Below, piece by piece: positions 27,259 to 35,615 of a stretch of 64,000 nt of DNA. The position numbers and the translations under genes were made by a program. The notes under the pieces were generated by a model, which saw nothing but the letters and a program-made list of their open reading frames with translations, ran no database searches and had not been told where the DNA came from. The DNA lies in NCBI GenBank assembly GCA_016788885.1, contig JAEURX010000014.1, positions 59,451 to 123,450 of the forward strand, in the 5' to 3' direction. How positions within the stretch are numbered: position 1 is the first letter of the stretch; each line of letters starts with the position of its first letter. This stretch comes from Nitrospira sp. (GTDB taxonomy: Bacteria > Nitrospirota > Nitrospiria > Nitrospirales > Nitrospiraceae).

Positions 27259-30200
27259 TCAGCCAGCGGAATCAGGTTTTTCGGCGGCGGCGAGAAGAAG
27301 CTGGCCCGAGAGTGCCCGCAAGACTCGCGGCGGGACAGGCGTGATCTGTGCCAGGTAGCTGCTTACGCTGTCCTCTTCGAAGGCGTGCAATTGTCCGATG
27401 CGGAGGCCCATGCAGCACTGGGCCATCCGATTCAGGGTCGTGCGAGCCTCTCCTGCGAAGGCATTCATTCCAAGTTCCGGTAGAGATGGGCGGTACAGGC
27501 GCGCCACATCTGCCGAGGGCGTAAACGCGCTGACGACGAGTCTTCCTCCGGGCTTGAGCACCCGGAACAACTCCCGTAGCGCGTGAAGCGGAGAGTGCGC
27601 AAAGCTCAACGAGAGAGTTGCGACAATACGATCGAAGGAGTGATCGGCAAACGGCAGCGCTTCTACGGAGCGGCTGAGTGTCCACTGACGTGTGATCGGT
27701 GTGGCCCCCGACATACGACCGGAGAATAATTGATCGACGTGTTGGAGGGCGTTTGCGGTTGCCTCGCGTGCGTGGACTAGCGCGGGGGGTGAGAAGTCAA
27801 CACCGACATAGTGGAGTCGCTCGTCGGGTCGCCAGGTTTGAGCACGAAGCCGGTAGGAGAGATTGAGCAGCAGCAACCGCGCGAATGAGTGCATGCCGCA
27901 TCCGACATCGAGGAGTGTGAGGTTTCCTTCAAGTGGCTGGAGCAGTTGGTAGACCTGATCCACCGCATGCCAGTGTGCGGGGAGTTCATCCATGGTGTAG
28001 GTCAGGCCTGAGTAGGTGTTCCAAAGGCGTTCGCGTCCGGCAGTCCCCAGTGAGTGCGTGATGCGTATGCGATCCTGTTCTAAGCGAGCACGAGTGGATG
28101 CGGCCTGGGAGACATTTGATGGGGTGACGGACTCTCGCGGTGCGTGCCCCGGATGACAGAGTTGTGCCAGATACTGGGATCCAGCGGCGAGTATCGACGG
28201 CGCAAACCCGCCGGTCATGTGAGCTGGAGTGGGAAGGCTCACTGTCCTGGCTCTTGGGCTGAGCGTACTCAGTGCATTGTCCAGGGTAGGAGATGACGGT
28301 GCAGGAATGGAACAATCGACTGCCGCGTCTCCTGTCGTGAGTATGACCACGTCGGTGGCGCAGTGCGAGAGCTCTCCCTGGAGTGAGGCCGTAGTTGCAT
28401 ACTGCGAGACAACTGCATCGGCCAGGAAGTGGTCGATATCTAACGGTAGCCCTAACAGATTCCCCAATCCCAGACTGGTACCCGCGAGGTGTTCTTGCAC
28501 TAGATCTCGCTGATGGAGGGTGACAAGACACCGTTGGAGGTCGAGTGTGGGATTGAGGAGGATCAGTTGATGCATGCGTCTGTGCCAATCTTGGCGTCGC
28601 AACGCGATTCTTCCGAGGAGGTCAGGCGCGATCAGCGTGAGTGGCGTCCCCGGCCATTGTCTATGGATGTAGGTCATGACCGCATCGAGATCGTCCTCCA
28701 GGGAGGTGAAGGTCGTGTGGGAAGGATCTCCGTCGCTGAGGCCAATGTGCCGACTGTGATCGTATCGCAAGACTCGAAGTCCGGTATTGGCAAGGGCGTA
28801 GGCAACGGGCACATAACTCTGCTGCGTCGTCCCGTATCCAGGGCAAAGCAGGACCAGGGGGGATTGTGCCGTTGTGGCATGGCTCGACCAGTCATGCGAT
28901 AACGCAAGTCGATGCCCTGCATGATTCTGTACCGTGTGAGTCTCCGTGAAGATGGGGGCATCTGTAAGAGACATAAACCGGTCATGAAAGAGACTGCTGT
29001 GTTCAGCGATGATGTTTCGAAGGTGGTGCTCCTGCGCAGGAGACAGATGGTTGAACCGTACCCCGATACAGGCAGTTCTGTGCCCGACCTGACTGAGAGG
29101 TGAACGCGCGGCCTGCCGTCGTGGCCGTCTCCACACAATACGCACTGCCCACGGTTCCGGGGTCGCGTGTGGTTCATGGTTCTCGGGGGAAGGCTGGCTT
29201 GGTTCGATCGGTCGCACATAGAGCGTGGAGTCAGTTTCCATTGGGTCGAATCCCTCAGGTAGCTCGAGGCATGCCCCATCCAGGCTGAGATTCATCATGC
29301 GCCCGTGGAGTCGGCTGGTCGAGTCGTGTGACTCTACAAACTCCACGGGATGGGGAAATGTGACTCGAGTCGTCTCTCGGCGTTCCGTTGTGGGCTCCGC
29401 GAGAGATAGAAGGGGTGGGGATGCGGGCTCGACTGCAGTAGCGGAAGGAAGGATCAAACCCTCGAAGGTGACGGTTGTGGAACCGTCCTGTAGACCTTCG
29501 AGCAGAGAGCGGAGCACGTTGCGGTCCCGATCGACGTTGATTGTAAACGAAACGGCGAACTCCTTCATGGTGGGGAGTGGAACGCTTGCCTGGTCCGGGG
29601 AGCGTTCGTGCACGATACCTTGTAACTCAAGGAAGCTTACCGGTGTCTTAATGACGATATAGGCCGGTTGTAGATGAATCGATGCCGAGATGTCACGAAT
29701 GGTGAAGAGTGCTCCACCGGTGCTCATATTGCGCAAGACGCCACGAAGGGTGGTCCCGCCGATCGACAATTGAACGGGAAGGGACAATGGCCGCCGTTCG
29801 GATCGGCGCCGCTCAGCCCTGGTAGGGGATGACTGTTGCATTCGGTGTTGCGCTCTCGTGCCGGCGCGAGACAGGTCCCTTGGGGCAGATGCCTGGTGTT
29901 CGGAAACGGAGACTACGGGGGGATGTTCTGCCCAGGCAGGAATATGGACCGAAATGGTGAGGCCTCTGTCTCGGGCGTGCTCGATGTGAATGCTGCCCCC
30001 GTGGGCCTGAACAATTCTGTGGGCATGGAGGAGTTGTTCTGCCGACACCTGGGGCTGTGGTGCATCGTTCGACGGCGCCTCTCTGTCTGTCACTGCTCCG
30101 CGGATCGTAAAGCTCACGAATGCAGGTGTGGTGTCACCCTGTGTCGCGCTGTTGCCCTGGGCAGTCGATCGGCTGCTGAGGTCGATGGTTCCTGTCTCTA

Positions 30201-31482
30201 GGATAAGGTGGGCGGGCTCGTGACCAGTCGAGACGCACTGTCTTGCAAAATCGATGAGGATGTGTGCGAGGTTGTTGATGTCTACGTGTGAACCCCAAAT
30301 AGCCGGGAGCTGTTCTCCCAAATAGCTCGTAAGCCTGATTCCTTCCCCGTCCTGACTCCGTTGGGCCGTCTGCGCAACGGTGTGGAGAATGTCGTTCAAA
30401 TTAAGGGCGGTCAATTCGGTGGGGTGGGCATACATGACCTGAGCAAGTTGATGACTCAGCTGGTTTGCGTGTGAGGCTTTGGCGACCATCGTTTCGACAT
30501 GCTGTTCAATTCTGCTGTGCTGGATGGAGGTCAGCAACCGCTGGGAGTCCTGGAGTAGGGTGGTAAGAGGCTGTTGCAATTGGCGAGACACTCGAGCGGC
30601 TTCACGCGTGAGTGTGAGTTGCCGATCGGTTTCCTGAAGGCGAGATTCCAACTCCGTCAGACGATTCTGTTGGGCTTTCTCATGCGAGAGGTCGTGGAGT
30701 AGCCCGACGGTGCCCAGATAGCGGTTGGCGGAATCAAAGAGCCCCTTTGCCGATACTTCAACGCTTACCGACAGGGACGGAGCATCAGGAATCGGCTTGC
30801 GGTGAAGTGTGAGTTCCAGTTTCCGTGTGGAGCGACTTCCCGCCCGACGTTCGTTCAGCCGGAACCGCGCCATCTGTTCCTGTTGCGGAGGGAGCAGCAT
30901 CGAATAGTGCCGACCTGCGAGTTCTTCTGGGCCATACCCGAGTAAGGTCGTCACGGTCGGACTCACATAGACAAATCGACCTTCCGCATCAAGCTCATAT
31001 AACAGGTCGTCGAGCGTTTCAATGAATCGCAGATGTCGCTGGAACGTGTGGTCCAGTTTCATCTGGAGGTCACGTTTTTCGACGGCTTCCTGCACGGAGA
31101 ACAACAGTTCAGTGATGAATCCAGGCGATTGCTTGAAAAGCAGGAAGTCTGCTCCGTTCTGGAGGGCTTGGACGGCAGTGCCCGAATCACTCTCGTTCGT
31201 CTGGAGCAGGATCGCTGAATAGGGAGCATTGCGGCGCAGGCGGGCGATCAGGTCCATGCCGCGCTCCGGGGCCAATTCCTGATCAATCAGGATAATGTGC
31301 CAGTCTCCCTGCTGACTGAAGGTCAATGCGTCATCCGAAGAGTAGCCGGCTTCGATGCGACAACCGGAGAAAAACGCGCGCAAGCTGGTGGTCACCAGCT
31401 TGATTTCTTCGGGGTGTTCGTTGATGAGGAGGATGTTGAGCGACGATTCCGGCAAGGACATGGAGGATCTCATGCTCGTCAC
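27259..31482 (-). CDS. Giant fusion: receiver-PAS-pseudokinase-PilZ-PilZ-LuxD-like hydrolase-methyltransferase
   Basis: A 1407-residue single frame. Domains in order: receiver (15-135; Asp67 in ILIDQEL, Lys117); PAS (148-270; LYELDAEGRFVYVSPTVTTLLGYG); a histidine-kinase-like core (272-515) without the phospho-His (VSRQLQQPLTTLL at 298-310) but with a G-box remnant (HRIVQAHGGS). Next come PilZ 1 (556-660; RSERR, NMSTGG) and PilZ 2 (699-830; RETTR, NLSLDG). Then a LuxD-like alpha/beta hydrolase (845-1110; RYDHSRHIGLSDG), whose nucleophile position is Asp954 (IAPDLLGR), and a class I SAM methyltransferase (1150-1400; LLDVGCGMHSFARL, ALPFADHSFDRIV, RVLKPGGRLVV). PilZ domains bind cyclic di-GMP. 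GTG at 31482, ATG 31473 and ATG 31461 are possible starts. The function is unknown. Confidence 0.9.
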   Translation of the reverse strand: MTSMRSSMSLPESSLNILLINEHPEEIKLVTTSLRAFFSGCRIEAGYSSDDALTFSQQGDWHIILIDQELAPERGMDLIARLRRNAPYSAILLQTNESDSGTAVQALQNGADFLLFKQSPGFITELLFSVQEAVEKRDLQMKLDHTFQRHLRFIETLDDLLYELDAEGRFVYVSPTVTTLLGYGPEELAGRHYSMLLPPQQEQMARFRLNERRAGSRSTRKLELTLHRKPIPDAPSLSVSVEVSAKGLFDSANRYLGTVGLLHDLSHEKAQQNRLTELESRLQETDRQLTLTREAARVSRQLQQPLTTLLQDSQRLLTSIQHSRIEQHVETMVAKASHANQLSHQLAQVMYAHPTELTALNLNDILHTVAQTAQRSQDGEGIRLTSYLGEQLPAIWGSHVDINNLAHILIDFARQCVSTGHEPAHLILETGTIDLSSRSTAQGNSATQGDTTPAFVSFTIRGAVTDREAPSNDAPQPQVSAEQLLHAHRIVQAHGGSIHIEHARDRGLTISVHIPAWAEHPPVVSVSEHQASAPRDLSRAGTRAQHRMQQSSPTRAERRRSERRPLSLPVQLSIGGTTLRGVLRNMSTGGALFTIRDISASIHLQPAYIVIKTPVSFLELQGIVHERSPDQASVPLPTMKEFAVSFTINVDRDRNVLRSLLEGLQDGSTTVTFEGLILPSATAVEPASPPLLSLAEPTTERRETTRVTFPHPVEFVESHDSTSRLHGRMMNLSLDGACLELPEGFDPMETDSTLYVRPIEPSQPSPENHEPHATPEPWAVRIVWRRPRRQAARSPLSQVGHRTACIGVRFNHLSPAQEHHLRNIIAEHSSLFHDRFMSLTDAPIFTETHTVQNHAGHRLALSHDWSSHATTAQSPLVLLCPGYGTTQQSYVPVAYALANTGLRVLRYDHSRHIGLSDGDPSHTTFTSLEDDLDAVMTYIHRQWPGTPLTLIAPDLLGRIALRRQDWHRRMHQLILLNPTLDLQRCLVTLHQRDLVQEHLAGTSLGLGNLLGLPLDIDHFLADAVVSQYATTASLQGELSHCATDVVILTTGDAAVDCSIPAPSSPTLDNALSTLSPRARTVSLPTPAHMTGGFAPSILAAGSQYLAQLCHPGHAPRESVTPSNVSQAASTRARLEQDRIRITHSLGTAGRERLWNTYSGLTYTMDELPAHWHAVDQVYQLLQPLEGNLTLLDVGCGMHSFARLLLLNLSYRLRAQTWRPDERLHYVGVDFSPPALVHAREATANALQHVDQLFSGRMSGATPITRQWTLSRSVEALPFADHSFDRIVATLSLSFAHSPLHALRELFRVLKPGGRLVVSAFTPSADVARLYRPSLPELGMNAFAGEARTTLNRMAQCCMGLRIGQLHAFEEDSVSSYLAQITPVPPRVLRALSGQLLLAAAEKPDSAG

Positions 31483-31837
31483 GCAGAGGTGCGATCACGG
31501 TGCCCGGTGCCTGCGCTGCAAGAACTCGGGCCTGCACCGCCATACAGTGATGAACATGCTTTCCCGGGCAAAGGGACTTTTGAGACCGCGGAAGGCAGGT
31601 CAATGTGCATGGATGGTTCAATATCATACACCTTCTTGAGAATCCCAGTCCGCTGCCAGAGGGGGCGGTTCTACTTCCGTAGGGGCGATAGGCGGAATGA
31701 GTCAACAGAATCAGCCATAGGTGGCTTCTTATAGAGGCGGTCCGACAGGGAGTGGAACGAAAGGTCGGAGTGGGAGGAAAATGTGTGCGGGCTGGGCCAC
31801 CGCAGAGCAGCCTGTGCGGTGGCCCGCTGCGCTGCGC
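31483..31837. other. 355-bp intergenic region
   Basis: No convincing gene is seen. The right end holds the terminator of the copper-protein gene (31794-31825). The left end should hold the promoter of the giant fusion gene; a sigma-54-like GG-N10-GC motif lies at 31490-31505 on the minus strand. Open frames here have poor codon use and no recognisable product. Confidence 0.5.
31794..31825 (-). terminator. Hairpin terminator after PHM-like gene
   Basis: Arms GGGCCACCGCA (31794-31804) and TGCGGTGGCCC (31815-31825) form an 11-bp stem with a 10-nt loop. It begins just downstream of the stop of the minus-strand gene at 31838. In that direction the sequence continues into ACACATTTTCC, a weak T-rich tail. 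Confidence 0.65.
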
Positions 31838-32839
31838 TTAGTGCGCCGCCGCAGTGTTTGTGCTTTGCGGACAGACTCCCGGCGTCATGTAGAGCAGATA
31901 GTTTCCCATCCCGTGCTGAATGTTCGGGTTGTGCAAGGGGTGGTGGTGAACCATCACCATTTCATAGTCATCCTGTTTGGTGACGGTGAATCCCTTTCCG
32001 TCCCGATAGACTTGATGGGGGAGGAAGTCTCGGAAGGTCCCATCCGCATCGACTTCGGGAACGGTGCGGAGGAGCGTCTGCTGAGAGGTTTTGTTTTCAA
32101 GTGCGACCATGAGGAGCTCGTCGTGGCCGTGAGGATAGGCGAACTTGACGCAGCCGTCCATGTTGAACTTCAGTGGCGCCGAGAGCACCGAGACCCCGGG
32201 CTTAATTTCGATGCCTTCGTCCGTTTGATCTGCTCCCCGTTGTGCGAATTTGCTGTAGCAGACGATGTTGACGCCCACCTGGTAGACGTCCATTTCCTGT
32301 ACTTTCGTGCCTTTTGGCGCGACATACATCGTGAACCGAGCCATCACATCCTTCGTGGGAGGCGCCTTATGGTAAAAGGCCACCACTGACATGAGGTTTT
32401 GCCCCTTTCCGAGCTTGACCCCATAGCCTTCGGGAAAACGCGCTTCGGTCATTTCCAGGCCGGCTCCGGCGAAAAACAGGGGTTCGCCGTCGCACGACAC
32501 GCTGGGTTTGTCATTGTTCAGCATAAGAATGTGATGGAGATAGTTCTTGGGGAGTGGCTTGCCGTCCTTTGTAAACACCTCAGACTTGTACCCGATCATG
32601 TAGGTGTCGTCGGGCAACTGAAAGACCTTCTTGGGCATGCTGGATGCCAAATCACCATCGTGGCCGGTGGGGAGGTCGACCGGGCCGAAGGTTAACGTGA
32701 CGGTGTGATCGTCGACGGTCAACGTGGTTTGCCCCAGGCTTGGCATGGTGGGGACGGCGTGATGCGCGTGCCCACCGTCGGCGTAGGCTCGACCGGTAAT
32801 TCCTAAGAGTAAGACCATCAGTAATAGCACACGATTCAT
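31838..32839 (-). CDS. Exported PHM-like copper protein (type II copper monooxygenase fold)
   Basis: A 333-residue protein with a signal peptide (VLLLMVLLLGITGRAYA) and His-rich N-terminus. Spacing of metal residues mirrors peptidylglycine alpha-hydroxylating monooxygenase: His102-His103 in NYLHHILML, His157 in VVAFYHKAP, His237-x-His239 in YPHGHDELLMVAL, and Met311 in HGMGNYLLYMT. FPEGYGVKLGKG also fits the family. In PHM these bind CuH and CuM. A redox or copper role in the periplasm is inferred; the substrate is unknown. GAGGAGG sits before ATG 32839, so the upstream 20 codons are excluded. It is followed by a terminator and preceded by a SnoaL-like gene. Confidence 0.75.
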   Translation of the reverse strand: MNRVLLLMVLLLGITGRAYADGGHAHHAVPTMPSLGQTTLTVDDHTVTLTFGPVDLPTGHDGDLASSMPKKVFQLPDDTYMIGYKSEVFTKDGKPLPKNYLHHILMLNNDKPSVSCDGEPLFFAGAGLEMTEARFPEGYGVKLGKGQNLMSVVAFYHKAPPTKDVMARFTMYVAPKGTKVQEMDVYQVGVNIVCYSKFAQRGADQTDEGIEIKPGVSVLSAPLKFNMDGCVKFAYPHGHDELLMVALENKTSQQTLLRTVPEVDADGTFRDFLPHQVYRDGKGFTVTKQDDYEMVMVHHHPLHNPNIQHGMGNYLLYMTPGVCPQSTNTAAAH

Positions 32840-32913
32840 AGCGCCTCCTCGTTGTAACAAACCGGCCTGTGGTGAAAGTCGATGAAACGATGTGGGCAAG
32901 CGCCATCCGTCGG

Positions 32914-33822
32914 CTACGGAGCCGGAGGGGGCGGGGTGAGTCGTTTCCAGAGATACGTGCCGCCATGCTGCCGGGGCGGGATATTATTCCTGTTGCCGAC
33001 ACGCACATACCACCAGATCCCTTTCGCCTCCCTGGCATCCTCCGAGAGGATCACTTCGAAGGCGCCTTCCCGGTCGTTCCCGGTTTGTTTCCAGGTGCCT
33101 TGCCAGCGGCGATCATCGTAACTCGTGGTGGTGAATTGCCCCTCTTGCCAGGTGTACGGGCCATTCCCTTGTCCGTCTAGGGTCGCGACATATTTCTTGT
33201 TGTCTTCGATTTCCGTCACTTCCCATTGCCCGCTGAGATCGATGCCGTTCGGCACAGGCTGTTGGGTATCCGACGCCCGGTGAACACGAGCAGAGGTGTC
33301 GGCGGCCGGCCCGTTGTCGCTGTCGTGATGGCGAGTGGACTCGTGCCAGGCCACCAGGATCCAGCGACCATCTCGCCGCTCCATGACACCTGTTTCGCGC
33401 AGCGGGAGGATCATGCGCTGGGTGAGATCCGCAGGGTCGGCATAACGGATATAGTTCAATTCCATCGCAAACCAGGCGATATCACCCTTGCTCCACATCT
33501 GCAGGCTGGTGATAGGAATGTCCAGTTTGGTGACGGAATCGAATTCGCTGCGCATGTCGCTGGCGAGGTCAGGCCATCCTACGTATTTTCTTCCGTCGAG
33601 TGTGTACCCGATGGCATCGGTGTCATGGGACATGTAGTGCGACATCGTGGCAAGGTCCCGCTCGGCGTTCGCTCGCACCAGGGCGCGCAGGGTGGCCTCG
33701 GGCCCGACAGGCTCTGCCGCTGCTGCCGCGGACATGCCGAGGAGTCCGAAGAGCCCGCTCAGCAACAGGCAGCTCAAGATCGATCGAGGGGTTGTGGAGG
33801 CGGTGCAGGGTTGCGTGCTCAT
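32914..33822 (-). CDS. Exported SnoaL/NTF2-like protein
   Basis: A 302-residue protein with a signal peptide (SCLLLSGLFGLLGMSAAAAAE). An NTF2-like domain spans about 40-165 (ATLRALVRANAERDLATMSHYMSHD through GRWILVAWHES). A second beta-rich domain follows (LSGQWEVTEIEDNKKYVATL, then WQGTWKQTG and GIWWYVRVG). The first part resembles DUF4440/SnoaL proteins, which have varied or no catalytic role. The gene is 74 bp upstream of the PHM-like gene on the same strand, so a shared transcript is likely. Confidence 0.75.
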   Translation of the reverse strand: MSTQPCTASTTPRSILSCLLLSGLFGLLGMSAAAAAEPVGPEATLRALVRANAERDLATMSHYMSHDTDAIGYTLDGRKYVGWPDLASDMRSEFDSVTKLDIPITSLQMWSKGDIAWFAMELNYIRYADPADLTQRMILPLRETGVMERRDGRWILVAWHESTRHHDSDNGPAADTSARVHRASDTQQPVPNGIDLSGQWEVTEIEDNKKYVATLDGQGNGPYTWQEGQFTTTSYDDRRWQGTWKQTGNDREGAFEVILSEDAREAKGIWWYVRVGNRNNIPPRQHGGTYLWKRLTPPPPAP

Positions 33823-33904
33823 TCGTCTGAAAGACTGCGGATCACGGGACTCGTGAGATTACGAGCCATGATGAGGTGAGGCTACCTGCTGCCTTGAGGT
33901 GGTG

Positions 33905-34711
33905 TCAATGCCTATTTGCCTGCTTCGTGGTGTCAACCACGGAACAGGTGACAACGGTGACGTTATCGATGCCGCCTCGCTCAATCGCCGCTCGGATCAG
34001 TGCCTGGGTCGAGTCATGGGCATCGTGAAGGCGGGGGCGCACGATGTTGAGAATCTCCTCGTCGGTCAGCATAGTGGTGAGACCGTCGGAACAGAGTAGC
34101 AGCAGGTCTCCGTTCTGCAGATCAGAGGAAAAGAGGTCGCTTTCCAACGTCGGCCCAACTCCCATCGCGCGGGTCAACACGTGCCGATCCGGGTGATGCG
34201 CGGCTTGGGCGGGTGTCAGCCGTCCCTCTCGGATGGAGTCTTCAAGCAACGTATGGTCTCGCGTGAGTTGGATGATGGTGCCGGCCCGGATCAGATAGGC
34301 GCGACTGTCGCCGACGTTCAGGACGAGGAGGCGTGGGTGAGCCAACGGCAGTAGATGGGCCATCACGAGTGTGGTGCCCATGCCATAGACGGCTCGGTTT
34401 CGTTCGGCGTGAGATCGGACGGCCGTATGGGCTTGTTCAGCCATCGTGGTAAGGAGAAATCGTCCCTGTTGCTCCGCGTGGTTGTGAGCGCTATCGATGC
34501 CGCGGCAGAGGGTCGGAGCGAAATCCGCGAGGATGTCGACGACCAGACGGCTCGCCACCTCTCCACCGGGGTGGCCACCCATGCCGTCTGCCACGGCCCA
34601 CAGCCGACGTCGATTGTCGACCAGGAACGAATCCTGATTGGTGGTCCGGACCAATCCTGGATCGGTTTGTCCATAGCCCGCCCACTCCCACTGATTCTGC
34701 TGATGTTCCAT
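33905..34711 (-). CDS. PP2C-family protein serine/threonine phosphatase
   Basis: A 268-residue metal-dependent phosphatase of the Stp/PrpC type. Motifs: GLVRTTNQDSFLVD (first Asp), WAVADGMGGHPGGEVAS, LVLNVGDSRAYLIRAG, LTRDHTLLED, LLLCSDGLTTMLTDEEI and GGIDNVTVVTC, which supply the metal-binding acids. It would reverse Ser/Thr phosphorylation in the cytosol. I start it at ATG 34711 (MEHQQNQWEW), 1 bp after the stop of the RNase H-like gene, because the longer frame overlaps that gene. No partner kinase is visible nearby. Confidence 0.92.
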   Translation of the reverse strand: MEHQQNQWEWAGYGQTDPGLVRTTNQDSFLVDNRRRLWAVADGMGGHPGGEVASRLVVDILADFAPTLCRGIDSAHNHAEQQGRFLLTTMAEQAHTAVRSHAERNRAVYGMGTTLVMAHLLPLAHPRLLVLNVGDSRAYLIRAGTIIQLTRDHTLLEDSIREGRLTPAQAAHHPDRHVLTRAMGVGPTLESDLFSSDLQNGDLLLLCSDGLTTMLTDEEILNIVRPRLHDAHDSTQALIRAAIERGGIDNVTVVTCSVVDTTKQANRH

Positions 34712-34712
34712 G

Positions 34713-35486
34713 TTATCCGTGGTGGGTCGGCCAGGGAGGTCCGTACCGCAAGGCGAGTTGGTCGTAGAGGGAGGTCGCCAATGGCTCCAGGTTTCTCGTG
34801 TCGGCGGCATTGTAACGGACGAGTTGATCCAGCGCCGCGTCGTTGCCTGCGCGGGATTGATGCCAGAGTCGAACGGCTTCCATGCCATCAAGTTCCAGCA
34901 GGTCGGATTCTCGCGCGATGTTCAACTCCTTCTCGATGGATTTGAGTCCGCCGCGTAACCCAACGCGTCTGGCAGCAAAGCAGAGATCAAAGTGCGGAAG
35001 CCCGACTTGCAAGCCGGTGAAGCAGGTTTGCAGATAGGGCATGTCGAAGACGGTGCCGAAGAAGGTGATCAACAGGTCGGCTTGATCCAGTTCCTCTTGA
35101 ATGGCAGCCTGGGTCAGGGAGTCGCCGTGGATCAGCGTGCGCATGTGTCCCTGACGGTACAGCCCCACGACGGTCACGTGCCCCTCGCGGGCCGAGAGCC
35201 CGGTCGTCTCAATGTCGAGGTAGAGGGCCCGTGCGCCGAAGGTGGGAAACAGCCTCCAGTGGTCGCGAGCGTGCAGGCAGTCGGCAAAGTATCGTGCGTT
35301 GTGGCGATCCAGATGAGTTTGGGCAAGGGCGAGGTCCGCATCGTACGCGACTTTACGGGAAGGAGAGATGCCCGGTACCTGAGGTTCCCGACGGAACGTA
35401 TCCCAGTCGGCGATGCCGCCTTCCCAGAGTCGCCGTTCAGTCGCGGGACCGATGCCGTTCAAATGCACGAAGGTGGAGTTCAGCAT
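34713..35486 (-). CDS. RNase H-like 3'-5' exonuclease domain protein (YprB type)
   Basis: A 257-residue protein. An N-terminal helix-hairpin-helix-like segment (LNGIGPATERRLWEGGIADWDTF) precedes an RNase H-like exonuclease fold with LYLDIETTGLSAREGHVTVVGLY, ADLLITFFGTVFDMPYL, FDLCFAARRVGLRGGLKSIEKEL, and YNAADTRNLEPLA. The acidic residues of the DEDD type are visible (DIE, FD, D in AADT). Likely a nucleic acid exonuclease; substrate unknown. It is coupled to the PP2C gene downstream. Confidence 0.85.
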   Translation of the reverse strand: MLNSTFVHLNGIGPATERRLWEGGIADWDTFRREPQVPGISPSRKVAYDADLALAQTHLDRHNARYFADCLHARDHWRLFPTFGARALYLDIETTGLSAREGHVTVVGLYRQGHMRTLIHGDSLTQAAIQEELDQADLLITFFGTVFDMPYLQTCFTGLQVGLPHFDLCFAARRVGLRGGLKSIEKELNIARESDLLELDGMEAVRLWHQSRAGNDAALDQLVRYNAADTRNLEPLATSLYDQLALRYGPPWPTHHG

Positions 35487-35615
35487 AGGCAGTCGAGACG
35501 CACTGTGAGTGGGATTGTAGCCTTGATTTCAGGGCATAAACAAGTTAGAGTCCGCGACTGGTGCGGAGTTTCGTCACTCTGGTGTTGCGCGAGTATTACG
35601 GCGAGGATGAGGGGT

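Noticed and set aside
31305..31734. Plus-strand frame crossing the start of the giant gene
   Set aside because: It overlaps the receiver-domain coding region antisense and shows no motif.
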